Source: Cucumis sativus (lineage: Eukaryota > Streptophyta > Magnoliopsida > Cucurbitales > Cucurbitaceae). Taken from it: a DNA stretch of 64,000 bases. The DNA is taken from the NCBI RefSeq assembly GCF_000004075.3, contig NC_026657.2, positions 29,110,408 to 29,174,407 on the forward strand. The letters run 5' to 3'. The notes beneath the pieces are model-generated. The model saw nothing but the letters and a program-made list of their open reading frames with translations, made no database searches and had not been told where the DNA came from. Made by a program: the position numbers and the translations under genes. This document shows, in pieces, positions 11,187 to 27,037 of the stretch; position 1 is the first letter of the stretch, and each line of letters begins with the position of its first letter.

Positions 11187-11928
11187 TCAGCAATCTTTCT
11201 TGCTCATGGCTTCCTCTCTCTCTCGCGCTTTCTTCTTGTTTCATTTTGGATGTGTTTATGGGGTTCTTTCAACCCACTTTGGCTGATGGCTAGCACCTCA
11301 TGAGTGACAGAAGTGTGAGAGAAATGATTGTATTTTGTTCATAACTTTGTTTTCATTTTCTCTAATTCCTGCTAGAGAAATGTATTTAGAAACGGCATAT
11401 TAAGAATTTTGAATCTTTTTCCCCATTTGGGTGATTGGGGGTTTACAGGCAAGTTGATATATTTATATACATATGCAGCCTTAACAGCAGCAACTATAAT
11501 TGATGTTTCCTTACCATCATATGCTCTAGGTTGTTTCTTTGTGATTGTGAATGATGGTAAATACAATTTGTATCTCCAAGTTTTTTAATGACAAATAATG
11601 ATTGCAACAATTTCCTATAAATCTTATTCAATAAGCAATGTCAGAGTTGATAAACGTTATAATACTTTTACCAAAAACTTTCCAGAACTCCTTCAATGAT
11701 GATAATACTCTTAATCCTTATCTACTGTACACTATTGCATATAATATTGATCTCGAACCTCTCAAATGACAATGTTTGTACTCAAAAAGGCCTCCAAGGG
11801 CAGAACTTTTACCATCGAGCATCAAGGTTCAAATACAGACATTATCAAGCTGATGCAAATTTTTATCAAAACAATGATTGGAACTATATGGCAAAGGACA
11901 TAAAGAATGCCATGGGGAAAAAAAATAT
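11187..11928. other. Convergent spacer, reticulon 3' end and HAKAI 3' end
   Basis: AT-rich sequence that serves as 3' UTR for both flanking genes, which run towards each other. No independent gene is visible. Confidence 0.5.
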
Positions 11929-14213
11929 TCAATCTTGGCCACTTCCAAAGCTATCTCGACTATGGCTGTCATTCTGCCATCCAAGGCTTTGCCCATCATG
12001 ATCCATATCGCCTGAATAAAACTTACCACGTTTGTTATGTGACATGTATGGTGGGGGCGGTGGAGGTGGAGGCAATTGTATTAGAGGCTGTGGTGCCAAT
12101 ATACCTTTACCATCCCGTATGTCCATTGCATTACCTGCAGAAGAATTCACAGGCATACGTCCAGGGCTGCGTCTATAATCTCCTTGACCTCCACCAGCAT
12201 GCTCATAAGGAATGCCAGCTTGTGCAGTATTCCAGGACTGTGGATACGTTGCTGAGAAATTCATTCCTCCTGCCGCACCTGGTGGAAACCCTAGGAGTGA
12301 CCCTTGCTCGGATCCGGTCTCTGCTGCAGTGTCTTGCCTTGATACTTCATAGGGTGTATTGTAATATTGTTGTGCTCCCTCAATTGGAAAAGGGGGATAA
12401 CCAAATGGTAGAGGGGGAGTCAACATTGGATTGGAGTTGGCCGGAACCACATAATTTGGTGGTGGAATTGGTTGTAAAGGAGGATACTGTGAATATGGAG
12501 TATCGGATAGAATTCCTTGCTGCTTCTCTGGAAACTGACTGGAGTCCTGATGTGGAGCACCCTGTGCATCGAAGTTTTGAGGGGGAAAACGGCCATGAGG
12601 GCCATGTCGATCAAAGCCTTGTGAATGACCACTGTCTTGTTGAGACTCAGATGTATTGTTTTGGTTCTGACCAAAACTTGGCGTTTGCTTTTGCTGCATG
12701 CCAGATCTGGGTTGGTCTCTAGATTGTTGACGATGAAACTTTTCATCACGTTCTTGAGGCTGGGAATTGGAACCCGGAGATATGAGAGGTCTCAGTGGAC
12801 CTCGGACAGTGGATTCAGAAGCTGTAGATTGTTTCGCACTATTAGCCTCAATTTCATTTCCATCTTCCTTGTCTGCATTTGGCTTAAGAAGGTCAGCATG
12901 GTTCTCGTGTATATGAGATTCAAATTCAGACCTCTTAAGAAAAGACTTGAGACAGTGTGGGGCTGCACAAATGAAGATCCCCTCCATCAATTTTATAGTT
13001 TGAATCTTCTGGATACGATCATCACAACTGTGTCACAAAAATCAATTCTGATGTCATCTTCAGAACATTACAATGAAGTACACAAGTATCAATATCTGTA
13101 AAAATTACAATAAAACGAGACTTGATGGTTCACAGTGTAACTATTGCTGATCTGTCAGTCACAGCAGCTTTGTTTTTAACATTGAAATGGCACAAGGATG
13201 GCTTTGAGTATACTATATATATATGATTCTTTGTTGATCAAATTTCAATTCAAACAGACATGAGTATGTCCACTACAAATATCATTGACTGATCTTCAAT
13301 TTGGTGCTTTAAATTCATGCTCCATAAATTATCTTAGTAAAGACAAAAGGAAAAGCTGAATCCTGCTTTTACTAGAAAACTGTGTAGTATAGTAACTAAT
13401 CAGCAAAGAAAACAACTGATATTTAAAGAGCGAAAGTTTTTGCAATAGCCGAGGAAAAAATGCAATGTACTAAATTTTTATTTTGTATAAGAGTAATGCA
13501 CTAAATTTAAGCAATCACTTTCGACATTCTGGACACCAGAGAATCTTTTGATGGTCTCGTTATGACCTTGAAAGCCTTTTTACTTACAGGTAGCATAAAG
13601 AATCGCTCCTTGCACAATCAAGACAGAAAGCATGCTCACAAGGACTCTGCAAGAAAGGCAAACTACAATTTAGCTCTTGAGAAGCATGTCAAAGGCCTCC
13701 AATCAAGAGAGGCAAGGACATTGCAAGATATGAATAAAATGACCACATCGAATTGATATAGCTCTTAGCCTCCTCCATTATATTTCTATAAATTGACAAG
13801 CAGCCAGTACCCATATATTTGATAAAAGTGATGCAAAACAATTTGGAAAAATAAAAACCAAATTAAAAACAGTGTTTTATATATGAATGATTCCATGGAC
13901 CAAAAGTAAACAAAGCAACTAGCAAAAATAACAAGAAGTTTGGGGAGAAAAATACCAGGCGACCATAAATTGCAATAGGAAAATCGCATCTGACACAAAA
14001 ATGAACTCGTTCTCCAAGCTGCCGGCGAGACCTACGACCCACAGACTTAACAATGGAAGCAGCGGTAGCCGCACCAATGCCCTTTGCTACAGGAAGATCA
14101 GCAAGAACGAGGTGGTCAGGGCATGCGACCGTCACAGTCTCCGCCGGCAAGGGCTTTACTGCCCCACCACCACTTTCAGCCAGTGGAACTTTGCTAAGCC
14201 GGATCTGAAGCAT
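11929..14213 (-). CDS. HAKAI: HAKAI-type E3 ubiquitin ligase, m6A writer complex subunit
   Basis: Three exons (14213-13956, 13646-13588, 13027-11929) encode 471 residues. A C3HC4 RING is assembled across all three: Cys73, Cys76, Cys89, His91, Cys94, Cys97, Cys104 and Cys107. A C2H2-like finger with an expanded spacing follows (Cys126, Cys131, His144, His149). This RING plus phosphotyrosine-binding zinc-finger order is that of CBLL1/HAKAI. The remaining 320 residues are rich in Pro, Gln, Ser and Gly, with a run of eight prolines near the end, and are probably disordered. Plant HAKAI belongs to the MTA-MTB-FIP37-VIR complex that methylates mRNA adenosines. The 59-base middle exon holds the RING core. 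Confidence 0.92.
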
Positions 14214-14789
14214 ATTTATCCCCTTTGAAAATTCCCCCTCGAATTCCTTCCCTAAACAAGAATCAACCTAGTTGCCTCCCTCTTCAGAAACCCAATCTTA
14301 AGAAACAAAGTGTGATGAGAATTTGTCAATAGCGCAAAAAAAATATGTAAAATATGAATAAAACAGAGAAGGCTGATAAACAAAGCAGTCGGAAAATTGA
14401 AAACGAAATGCAGAAACATCCCACTTTGAGGAGAAGAATTCTGAGATTGAAACGAAAGTAAAGTTTTGCCATAAAACCCTAATTAATTGTGGCACTCATA
14501 CATTGGAAATCTTCCAGATTCAACATTACATTCAGAAAGAAGCTAACCTACAAAGAGGAAAACTATGTGATTCGCTTCCTCCGTACAGTCGTCAGTCCGT
14601 CCTTCGTCCTTTCGCTTCTTCGCTCCCAAATGGAAGAAGAAGGGTTGTCCGATTCCGATATATCAGTGAATAGAACGACACGTCGTCAACTTTCTGGCGC
14701 CACTAAACTTTCATACGACGCGTCGTCTTAAGAACCCCGTTGGGCCTGTGGGCCGAATAATGAGAAAATAAAAAAGGAAGGAAAAAAAA
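14214..14789. promoter_or_regulatory. HAKAI 5' leader and promoter region
   Basis: The region between the HAKAI start codon and tRNA-Tyr. It holds ACGACACGTCGTC and GACGCGTCGTC near 14675-14727, related GACG-core motifs that could be promoter elements. A 33-codon plus-strand frame beginning at 14630 looks accidental. A leader intron is possible but I could not fix its limits. Confidence 0.4.
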
Positions 14790-14883
14790 TCCGACCTGCC
14801 GGATTCGAACCAGCGACCTAAGGATTATCTGACGGCTTTTCACCAACTACAGTCCTCCGCTCTACCAACTGAGCTAAGGTCGG
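14790..14883 (-). tRNA. tRNA-Tyr (GUA) with intron
   Basis: The minus strand starts CCGACCTTAGCTCAG and contains the D arm GTTGGTAGAGC, the anticodon segment GACTGTAG and the T arm GGTTCGAATCC, and its acceptor 3' half GGTCGG pairs with the start. The discriminator base is A. A 21-base intron (14846-14826) sits one base 3' of the GUA anticodon, as expected of plant tRNA-Tyr, leaving a 73-nt mature body. The TTCGAAT box is intact. It looks functional. Confidence 0.95.
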
Positions 14884-17800
14884 TTTGTTGAAGATGAAAA
14901 GTTTTTAAACAGTTTCTAATATTGAAAGTCTTTTATTTTCTTCTTTTATCCTTTTTATTTCTATTGTTTTAATCAAATTTCTTCAATTTTTTTTTTATTA
15001 TTATTTGAAACTGAACTTCATTTATTCATTCATTGCCCTACTTCTCAAACCCTAAACTATTTGATTGACAATCTGACATTTATAAAAGAAAATAACTTGT
15101 GATATTCAATCTATTTTTCACAAAATTAAAGTGCATCACATATCTAATGAGCCTCTCAAAATCATAATCACTATCAAACCTATCCCAACTTCTGTTTATG
15201 GGTCAACATATTTGACAACTAGAGGTTTGTATAAGAAATGGGCTCCATTAATTGTCCCCTTCATTGAAAAGAAACAAATATTATAGAATGATATGTTTGT
15301 GAAAGAGTAACCAACAACGCTGACCAATAAAGGGTCTTTGATGGGCACTCATTTTTAAGTTCAATTTCCATTCCATATTATGCAGAGGAAAGCGCTTTGA
15401 AGCTTCCTTTTTGCTTACCAAATTTCTTTAGTCAATCTTTCTTAATTATGTCATTGCCACCCAATCCTTTTTCATTCAAATCTTCTAGTTTCTTTGCCTA
15501 TTGGATGGCTACAAAAAGAATTATATTTCTTAACCCGACCCAAGAAAAACAAAAAGATAATATCGAGTGAAATATGATTTTCAACTAAGTGGTCAAAAAA
15601 TATATATATATAAATCATAAAATTGTAAGAATTTTCATGATTTACTTACTATACGTCAATTATAGTTATTTATATAATTATTCATAGAAAATCAAAGGAA
15701 AGGAAAGGAATGAGATTATAAAAAGAAGAAAAAAACAAACAACATTTAATTTCAAATTTTTCATTAAAGCCATCTCTTTAGTGTTTGGCTAGGTTTAGAA
15801 TAAATATGGTTGACCGTTAGTTTTAAATTATTTGGACTTGTTTAATTAGTGCACCATGTGTTATGTGATTTGTTTTTTGACTGATATCTTTAATTTAATA
15901 CCATACATAATGATAATTACTTTTAATCTAAAGTGGTGGAAATGCCTTATGAATTTTAGAAATTTGTTGAGAGAATTAATGGTTAATTAATTATAAGAAA
16001 AGTTTGTAATTATAAGTATTAATTTTGTTTTCTTGACACAACTCATTCTACAATTAGAAATATGAGCATCACATGTTGTCCCTTCTGCAATCTGCACCAA
16101 CTTACCATTTTGGGGGAAATGGAATATATAATGAATTATGAACCACATTATTTCTAAATTTTATATATACGTACGTATGTTTATGTTTATTAAAAGAATA
16201 TAATAAGCTTATACAATAACGCATGCTCTTTATACTCTTAACACTTTTCTTGTATTCTACTCAATTCTGTTGCCATTCTTCATAAAAGTAATTGCAAGTA
16301 GAGAAACCTTTACTTTATTTTTTCTCACTTTTCCACTAATCAAATATTACCCAGAAAGAAATAAACAAAAACTCAAACAACTCGTAATTGATTATGATCA
16401 TCATTCATGATAAAATTTGGCCAAACACTCATCTACTGTTTATATATCATCAACTTGTAAGTGAGTGTTAATCTTTGGTATAGGAATCAAAGCAAATTTT
16501 TAAGAGAATATCATGAAATTTATCATGCTAAGGAGGATGAATTTATGATCTCTTTAGTATTTTCACCATAATATCTCTCTTTTTCTTTTTTGGTTTTTTA
16601 GTAATAGGATTCTCGATGTTAGATTGGGTCGCAATAGGTGCTAGATAGGAGCTTTTAGTGTATAGCTCAAAGATTGAGGTAAGATACTCTCAACCTTGCC
16701 TCCTAGAGACATACCAAACAACTCTCGTAATTGATTCATCCTATCTTTCACCTTACATAATATACGTGGAATTAAACTACAAAAATGATAGTGTTTTAGA
16801 AGTTTAATTAATAGTTCAAAATATACATAAGTATACATGTGTGTTTTGGTAACTTGACTAAATCTAATTATTTGAAGTAAGAGATCAAATAAACGTAAGC
16901 TTAATTCGATAGTAATTGACAAAATATATAAAACAAAGAAGAAATATTGTTTTCGAAAAAAATGAAAAATGAAGAAGGGAAAGGGAACTGTATGCTTGTA
17001 ACCTAAAAAAAATAAGAAAATTAATCAATTAATTAATTTTGTTTGTGTGTTAGGTTAAGTATCGCAACGTTGACAAAGTCATGGTCGCGTGACCATTGCT
17101 AGGCCTCAATTTAAAGTGCCTCATTGACCATAACATTTTTAACAATTCCTTAGGTCTCCTTGAAAAAATAAAAGACTTTTTTTAGTTTTCTTTTTCCAAA
17201 ATCATTAGATTAAACATGTAAAACGAGAGGTTGATAATATAAATACTACGTAAATTGGTTTATTATCTTTTCTAAAAAAAAAAGTATAGAAATCTTGATT
17301 TAGGTATTGAGTCCATTCTCTTAACTAGAATATTTACAATAACTTTGTCACACTATTTTCCGTTATATAAAATATGAAAGTATTATTCCTAAACTAAATG
17401 CAATTATGACATTTAAGAAAACAAGCGTGACATTATTTATTTGTACAATATTTGTATACTATGTCATATAAACTATAGAAGCATTTAAGTATTATTTATT
17501 TTGTGACGGTTGATTTCTCATTCAAGTTTAGTACAATGTATTTAATTTTAAAAAATAATAGTGGTGTCATACTCTTAAAACTATTTTTACCATAGTTATT
17601 ATAGTTAAATTTAAAAATTATTTTATAAATGGTTAAAAATATTTTCAAACATAATTTTTTTTCATATTAATAGATAAAATTTTGCAAGATTTGTATTAAA
17701 TATTAACTTATTTTTTGTTCGAAGAAAGGAACTCTTATAAATCATAATTAAACCATGTCCATAGGGTTACAAAACAATAATCACATCAAGATCAATAGGT

Positions 17801-20800
17801 AGCAGATATATATTATTAACTGTCCACCCTATATATCCTCCCAACTAAACTAATTAAGTTATGAGTAGTCATATATCGCATTACACAAATAAATTTAATA
17901 CCAACTATGAAAACAACATCCTTGTTTTCCAACTAAGTAGAAATTAAGACATTTAATATAAAAATTAAATTTATATTTGTGTGTGTGTGTGTGTGAATAA
18001 TGAATAATTCTTCCCCACATTGTCTTTAAATCACCTTTTCTATGTCAAATTTCACCAACTTTTTCACTAAACACTTTTGCCATCACTTTCCAACTAAGAC
18101 CTGTTATGCAGGATTTGACTATGCATTTTTTTTTTTACATCTAGAGTGGAAGAAAACCTTGCATGATTTGACTAATTAAACAAAGTATACATTAGCTGAA
18201 TTTTTAAAAAGTAACAAATTATTTAAATTGTTTGCAAATTTCATTTAATCTGTTCATATATGTAATAATTCATCCAAAAATTAAAAAATTCTAACAATCT
18301 TAATCAAACATACATAGCCTCAACTAGTTAATAGTAAACAAGAGTAGATATCGTGAATTTAATTCATGTGTCCAATTAATAACAAGTTTTAGTACTATCG
18401 ATCTTCATTCAAATAATAGTTGTTAAAGAAACTTCAAAGTAAAGTTTGTTAGAGAAAAAATTAACCTAACCAACTCGGTATATGTTTTTACGATCTTAAT
18501 TAATATTAAAGATTTTTTTTTTTTTTTTGCCTTGCAATTTAGTTGGCATGGTTTAAAAATTTGCAATATAATCTGTTATTAGTAACATTGTTTAATCGAG
18601 TTATTTAAAATAAACAAATACTAAAATAAAAATGTAACATTTTATAATCAAGCTATTAGAAATAAACTACCGCTAATCAAATCTTATTTTATATTTTTTC
18701 ATATTGTCTTATACTATTATGATTTCTTTATAATCCGACTTAATACGTACTGATGACCCAAACATATAACATATGTGAGCATTGATTTTTTTATAAAAAC
18801 CAATATTAGAACACTAATAAGTGAAGTGATGTGGAAGGGCTATGAATGGGCACATGCCGTGTGTGCCCATTGTGCTTGAGACTATAATATGATGTAAAGT
18901 TGAAGTTTGGTTTATAGGATTCAAATTCCATTTATTAATTATAATTTGCCGGACATAATAATTAGTCCCACGACAGACCAATCAAATAAAAGCACGAATA
19001 CACAGAGATCGTGCAGCCCTACAATATTATTCTTCATACGACGAAACTCTCCGTGTTGAACTGTCGTTTGGCCTTAAACAAACAATCCCCCATTCCCATT
19101 TCCCACTTCTATTTCCACCGCACTATCGTCTTTCATTCTCTACATCCCCTCCTTACACTTTCTCCATCATCATTTGATCCAACGGCAACCAAAACCCATA
19201 CCAATAATCATGCCATTGCTTCGATTAACCTGATCAAGCCACGTGTTGCCCACCGGCTTTTGTGTGGAACTGGCAACGCCCGAATTAAAAAGGAACGTTC
19301 CATTCCATAATTAATATCTGCCCACTTTATATCACATTTAAATTTATAAAGTAATAAAAAAAGTGAATTCCCTAAATCATCCCTTGAAGTGAATATTCAT
19401 CCAATTCCAAACGGTAATCCAAAAGTATGGGTGGAGTGAATTTCTTAATTTATATTAATTATCAAAAGTGGTGTCGTTTTAGAGGGAAGTGAACGCTAAT
19501 CTTTGGAAACATAAAAGAATGAAAACTCCCTTTGCAATTTCCGTCATTTTCTTTTAATTTTATTCTTTCTAATTCATTATTACTCTTGTTTTAGCTGTTT
19601 TAAGTCTTTTTGTTAACAATGCTTTCGATAATGATTCCATTTTTCTATTTTTATAATTTTAAAAATATAAACTTCGTTTTTATTATTTTTGGCTTTTCTT
19701 TTTCTTTTTTTAATTTCAGAAATTGTAACTATAAACTATTATACAATATTGAATTGAAATGTCTTTTCCTATTTTAGCTGATTCTCAAAGGTGGAGTGAG
19801 TTTGAAGATGCTCTATTTAGGAACATATTCCCTTGCTAAAATTGATATTTTTTTTATTTTACTTTAATATAAATTCCTTTGTGTTTTAGATAATACCATT
19901 TAATCTAATTCTGATTGCTTTTTATTTAAATTTAAGTAATAGAGCACGGAAGAAACAAAAGTTACTTTTGGAAGCTCCATTTATTTTAATAAATTTTTTG
20001 AAAAAATAATAAATTTAAAGTTTACCTAATGAAAAATACAAAATACAATGGAAGCCTTAACTAGCTAAAATTGTATATTTTATTGAAATATATCTTAATC
20101 TAATTACATCATCAAATCAAGTATTCACTTCTGTATACAATGAGAAGATAATATCTACGAAATTAATTATATATTTTTTTTCATTCAAAATTTCAAACTG
20201 ATTTTCTTTTAAATAAAAGATAACATTAAACTTTATCTTTTGTTTATGAAAAATCATCCATAATCAAAATACTAAAATTCAATCTGACTATGCAATTAAA
20301 TAACAATAAACCATAACAAATAATCTTTGATGTCATAATCTCTTCATTATATAATTCAATGGATGGATAAATTAGATAACTCGAAAATCCAAAAGGAATT
20401 TAAAAAATAAAACCAATGTTTATCAGTTATCACATTAACCAATTAGACATAATTAAAATTAATTATAGAAAAAACCTAACCGAATTGGCACGATACTTGC
20501 AATATCAACCTTCAACTTTTAATAATTTTTTCAATAAATTCTTTAAACTTTTATCTAATTCTAATAAAAAAAAAAATCTATTAGGTAAAAGACAAAGCTT
20601 TACATGATAATTTGTGTATAAACTTAAGATAACGTGATTGATAATAGTTACTAATAGTTGATAGAAACTAGTATAGGACAATTTAGTTCATTTTAAACGG
20701 TAGGTCTAGAATAATTTAACGATTAATATTTGCACTAATTTGTTAGGTTTAATGAGGGTAAACTATGTCTCATATGTTACATAATACATAATGATGGATA

Positions 20801-21240
20801 AAAATGAAAGAGTTAAAAAAACTTTGGTATTTTTGTTGGTGATACAAAATTTATAAATTTAGTTATAAAAAGAAAGAAAAAAATAGAATTGGGTAAAAAA
20901 AAATAGAATACAGAAAAGGAAACTTTTTAATTGGGAATTAGAATGTGGCCTATAAATCCAAATGTAATCATTTGGTTTTAGAGAGAGGGAGAAAGGGAGA
21001 GGATTTGGCATCGTCGGATATATTCCGAGAGCTATATATAAACACCCGAAATTATATTCACGCCCTTGCCGGCCATACAATTCGGGCGGCCTCTTCTTTT
21101 TCCAAATCATATTCATACCAATTACGATTTTGAAATCTCTTTCTTTCACGATTTCTCTTCTTTCGATCCAACAACAACAACAAAAAAAAAAAAAAAAACA
21201 ATCCATACCCATTAACAATTTGTTTCAAATCGCACCGGCG
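14884..21240. other. Long AT-rich intergenic region
   Basis: More than 6 kb without a recognisable gene on either strand. Open frames are short and of low complexity. It contains a GT repeat (17979-17995), an inverted repeat at 18846-18870 and a less AT-rich island at about 18960-19310, described separately. The last 250 bases are the promoter and leader of the O-fucosyltransferase gene, with TATATATAAAC near 21033 and an A-rich leader near 21180. Degenerate transposon sequence may be present but nothing could be named. Confidence 0.5.
17979..17995. repeat. GT dinucleotide repeat
   Basis: About eight GT units in AT-rich intergenic sequence. Confidence 0.8.
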
Positions 21241-24182
<2,942 letters not shown>

Positions 24183-24630
24183 AATTATGATTTTACTGCA
24201 AACTCATTGCTTCTTCTGCTAAATTGATGATATGTGCCCATTGCTCCAGGGCGCACACCACGTGCCATGCGTTCCCCAAATTTGACTGGCATTTTCCAAG
24301 CCATGAGTTCAATACATAACCCAGGTGGAGAGTAATACCGAGGTTTTGCTAGCTTCCTTTGGCTTCAAAAGCAGAAGTTCAAATCTTTTTTCTTCACATT
24401 TTTTTAGGTAAATGAATGGATAATAGGATTGTTGGTAGGTGAATTAGAATCGGTTCAGATGTAGTTTTTCTTTTTAATAGTAAATCAGGTTAGTTTTTAC
24501 ACCGACAGCTTCCCTGTCAATAGTGGAGAAAAATTATTCATTCCATTCGTTATTCTTTGCTATTATCCCCCCTTGATTCATAATGTAAACATTTGGAAAG
24601 GGAAAGGTAAATTGCCATTTCTTCCATGAT

Positions 24631-24661
<31 letters not shown>

Positions 24662-24885
24662 TTCGTTTTATACACTTCCAACTCTAATGCCTAGTAAAAG
24701 AGTCCAGCAATCTTTCCAATATCATCCGAACTGCTAACTTTTTACTAAGAATAGAGGTAGATAACCAGAGAGGAAAGAATTACTATACATTCAATGGATT
24801 GTTCTATAACTCAAATTATATAAATGCAAAACCAATAAACTTACTTCTTTTGAAACCAATATGCTACAAGAGAGACATTTACATC
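24183..24885. other. Convergent spacer with CT repeat
   Basis: Serves as the 3' UTRs of the O-fucosyltransferase (plus) and FLN1 (minus) genes. It includes a CT run at 24631-24658. No gene is seen. Confidence 0.55.
24631..24658. repeat. CT dinucleotide repeat
   Basis: Fourteen TC units in the spacer downstream of the O-fucosyltransferase gene. Confidence 0.85.
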
Positions 24886-26512
24886 CTACCACATTGATGG
24901 TACATAGACCTGCTCTTTCAGATTCTGTGTTGCACTTTCGGTAGGAAATCCTCTCACTGCACCAATTGTCCACTGAGAAATAATCCCGGCCGCGATTGCG
25001 AATCGAAGCTGCCTTTCCAAAACATCTTGGTTTTCAAGCATTTCAGGGAAAGTAGTAAGCTTTCTCATGATCCCAGCCACAACAGCATCACCAGAACCCG
25101 TTCTATCACAGGTGAAGGGTGTGATGAGTACATCTTCTGTACCTATTGCCACACCATGAAATGAAGGAGAATAGTAATGAATCCGCAATGTTCCATCTGT
25201 CACGAACAATAACTTGAGGCGATCATGCCACAAGGGTGATAACTCCTCCGGCGTGTAATGATAATGGTCTCGTCGATTCTTTGTTTGTTCAATAGTTTGA
25301 GCATAGTATTGAGGCCTATAGTTTCTTTTCTTTTCATAGTATTCTTCATCCAGGAGAAACTCCAGTTCTTGCCTTGAAACCTCAATAATGTCAGCTTCTT
25401 TCCAGGCTTTCTTAATGTATTCTCGAGTTTCGTCGCGTGATTTCCATAACGGCAATGGCAAATTTAAATCAAAGAAGATAAGTCCACCAAACTTCTTGGA
25501 CAACTGGATTGCCTTGAAGAGCGTTGGTTCAATTGCAGTGGACAACAAACTTTCTGAATTGAAATGGAAGATCCTTGCCTGCGATGAAACATAAACAATT
25601 TCTCTTGTTAACAAATCTCTAGACTCAAACAATGAAACAACAAGTTCGAATGAACATTGGCTAATTTACCTCTTTCAGCACCGCAAGGTTGAGTTCAGAG
25701 CTAAGTAGAGAATCCTCGGCCGGTTCCTTCACCGTTTCAGTCTTCAACTTTCCATCTTCAAACTTTATCTTCATGTAAGTACAGGCAGTTTTAGAATTCA
25801 AATCGAACTTCACAGCTCGAGTCTGTACCTTCTCTTTGTTCATCATCAACACGAGTTCGTCCCCAAAATCGTCCTTCCCTACTTTACCCATGAACGCAGC
25901 TCGTCCACCGAGCCTAACGTGAGCTATAGCGACATTAGAAGGCGATCCCCCGGGTGCCCTAGCAAACTCCGGCGGATCCCATTGGAGCATTTTCCATTCC
26001 GAGTACTTATCATGATGCATTTGGTTATCGTGTACACGAATTGAAGGAACAAATTCTTTCTGTGCAGCGCCGAAGCAACAGATCAATGGAGGATCTTCGT
26101 ATGGTATGTCCATTCCATCGTCGTAATTATCTGCTATTGAATCGATTGACTCGTCTTCGGAGATATGAACAAATGGGTTCGCTACTGTGATTCTATCTGT
26201 GATTTGGGGTTCCTTAGAACGCTTTGTTTTCTTTTGAGCAGAAGTAGAAGAAGATGGAGACGCAGTTCCCTTTTTCCTCCCTCGGCGAGTGGGGCCGGGG
26301 GTTTCAACAACCCCATTGCCTTCGTCATTGGCGGAAGCTCTTGGTGGGTTTAGTTTCAGCGTTTTAGACAAGCTCTGTGAATGATGAAAGTTGAAAATCA
26401 GAGATAAATCTATAGGTTTAGCTCTGTAATTTGATGAGTAGAAAGGAAGAAAACAGGAAAATTGAACATGGGGGAGAGGAAGTGTCGAAGGAAGGAGATG
26501 AAATGAAGCCAT
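24886..26512 (-). CDS. FLN1: Fructokinase-like protein 1 (FLN1), plastid transcription complex
   Basis: Two exons (26512-25670 and 25578-24886) encode 511 residues with a pfkB carbohydrate-kinase domain from about residue 140. The N-terminus is a Ser-rich, basic plastid transit peptide followed by a Lys/Arg/Ser linker. The C-terminal 370 residues closely follow Arabidopsis FLN1 as I remember it, to the identical end EQVYVPSMW. FLN1 (PAP6) is a subunit of the plastid-encoded RNA polymerase and binds thioredoxin z through a vicinal Cys pair, present here at Cys145-Cys146 (PPLICCFGA). The kinase-signature remnant is DRTGSGDAVVAG (Asp445). Family members are reported to lack sugar-kinase activity. 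The gene is divergent to YOS1, with 525 bases between the start codons. Confidence 0.94.
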
Positions 26513-27037
26513 GGCTGCTCCAATTGTTAGGGTTTATCCAAATTTGCCAACAAAACTTATCTTGAAACCCAAAACCTCTAAAAGAAATTTACTGTCTGTC
26601 GAGCTGGTTTGTCTTTTTCTCTCTAAATAGAGTCGGAGTCATCAAAGCTTGAAGTTCATCCGACGGCTATAACTCTACTTCATCATCAAAAATCTCTGTC
26701 AACCGCTCGATCTGATCGTCCCCTACAATTCTTTTCTTCCACTAAAATCAACAGGTTGTTTGACTAAAAATCTCTGTTCTCCAAAGCTGAAACTCTCTGT
26801 ATTGCTCGCTCTCAGAATTCATAAAAAGAAAGGTGAGAACGAGAATCTCTATTTGGCTATGTTAAGTTTTGATTTCTCTTTCGTGAATTTCTTTTTCTGG
26901 GTCTCAAAATTCGTGATTTATATTCCTAAATCATTAGTTTTCCTTCAAGATATTGGAAACCCCCTTTGCCTTTTCTGTTGTAAAGTTGATCGGTTCATGA
27001 TTTAAACAAGCTTTCTCGTTCCGCTCATGAAGCAGAT
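26513..27037. promoter_or_regulatory. Bidirectional promoter region, FLN1 and YOS1
   Basis: The two genes run apart from this segment. On the YOS1 side, a donor (AAAG|gtgag at 26832) and an acceptor (gaagcag ending at 27035) suggest a leader intron of about 200 bases just before the start codon. No clear TATA box was identified for either gene. Confidence 0.5.

Noticed and set aside
11907-12749. Long open frames opposite and out of frame with HAKAI exon 3
   Set aside because: The minus-strand frame continues the RING and zinc-finger exons by correct splicing. The others are shadows in repetitive Gln/Pro codons.
14489-14731. Plus-strand open frame of 80 codons opposite the HAKAI leader
   Set aside because: No family resemblance. 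It lies within the promoter and leader of HAKAI and its codons look random.
19011-19310. 99-codon plus-strand frame in the long spacer
   Set aside because: Low similarity to any protein I know, with no splice or promoter context. Kept only as a non-coding island.
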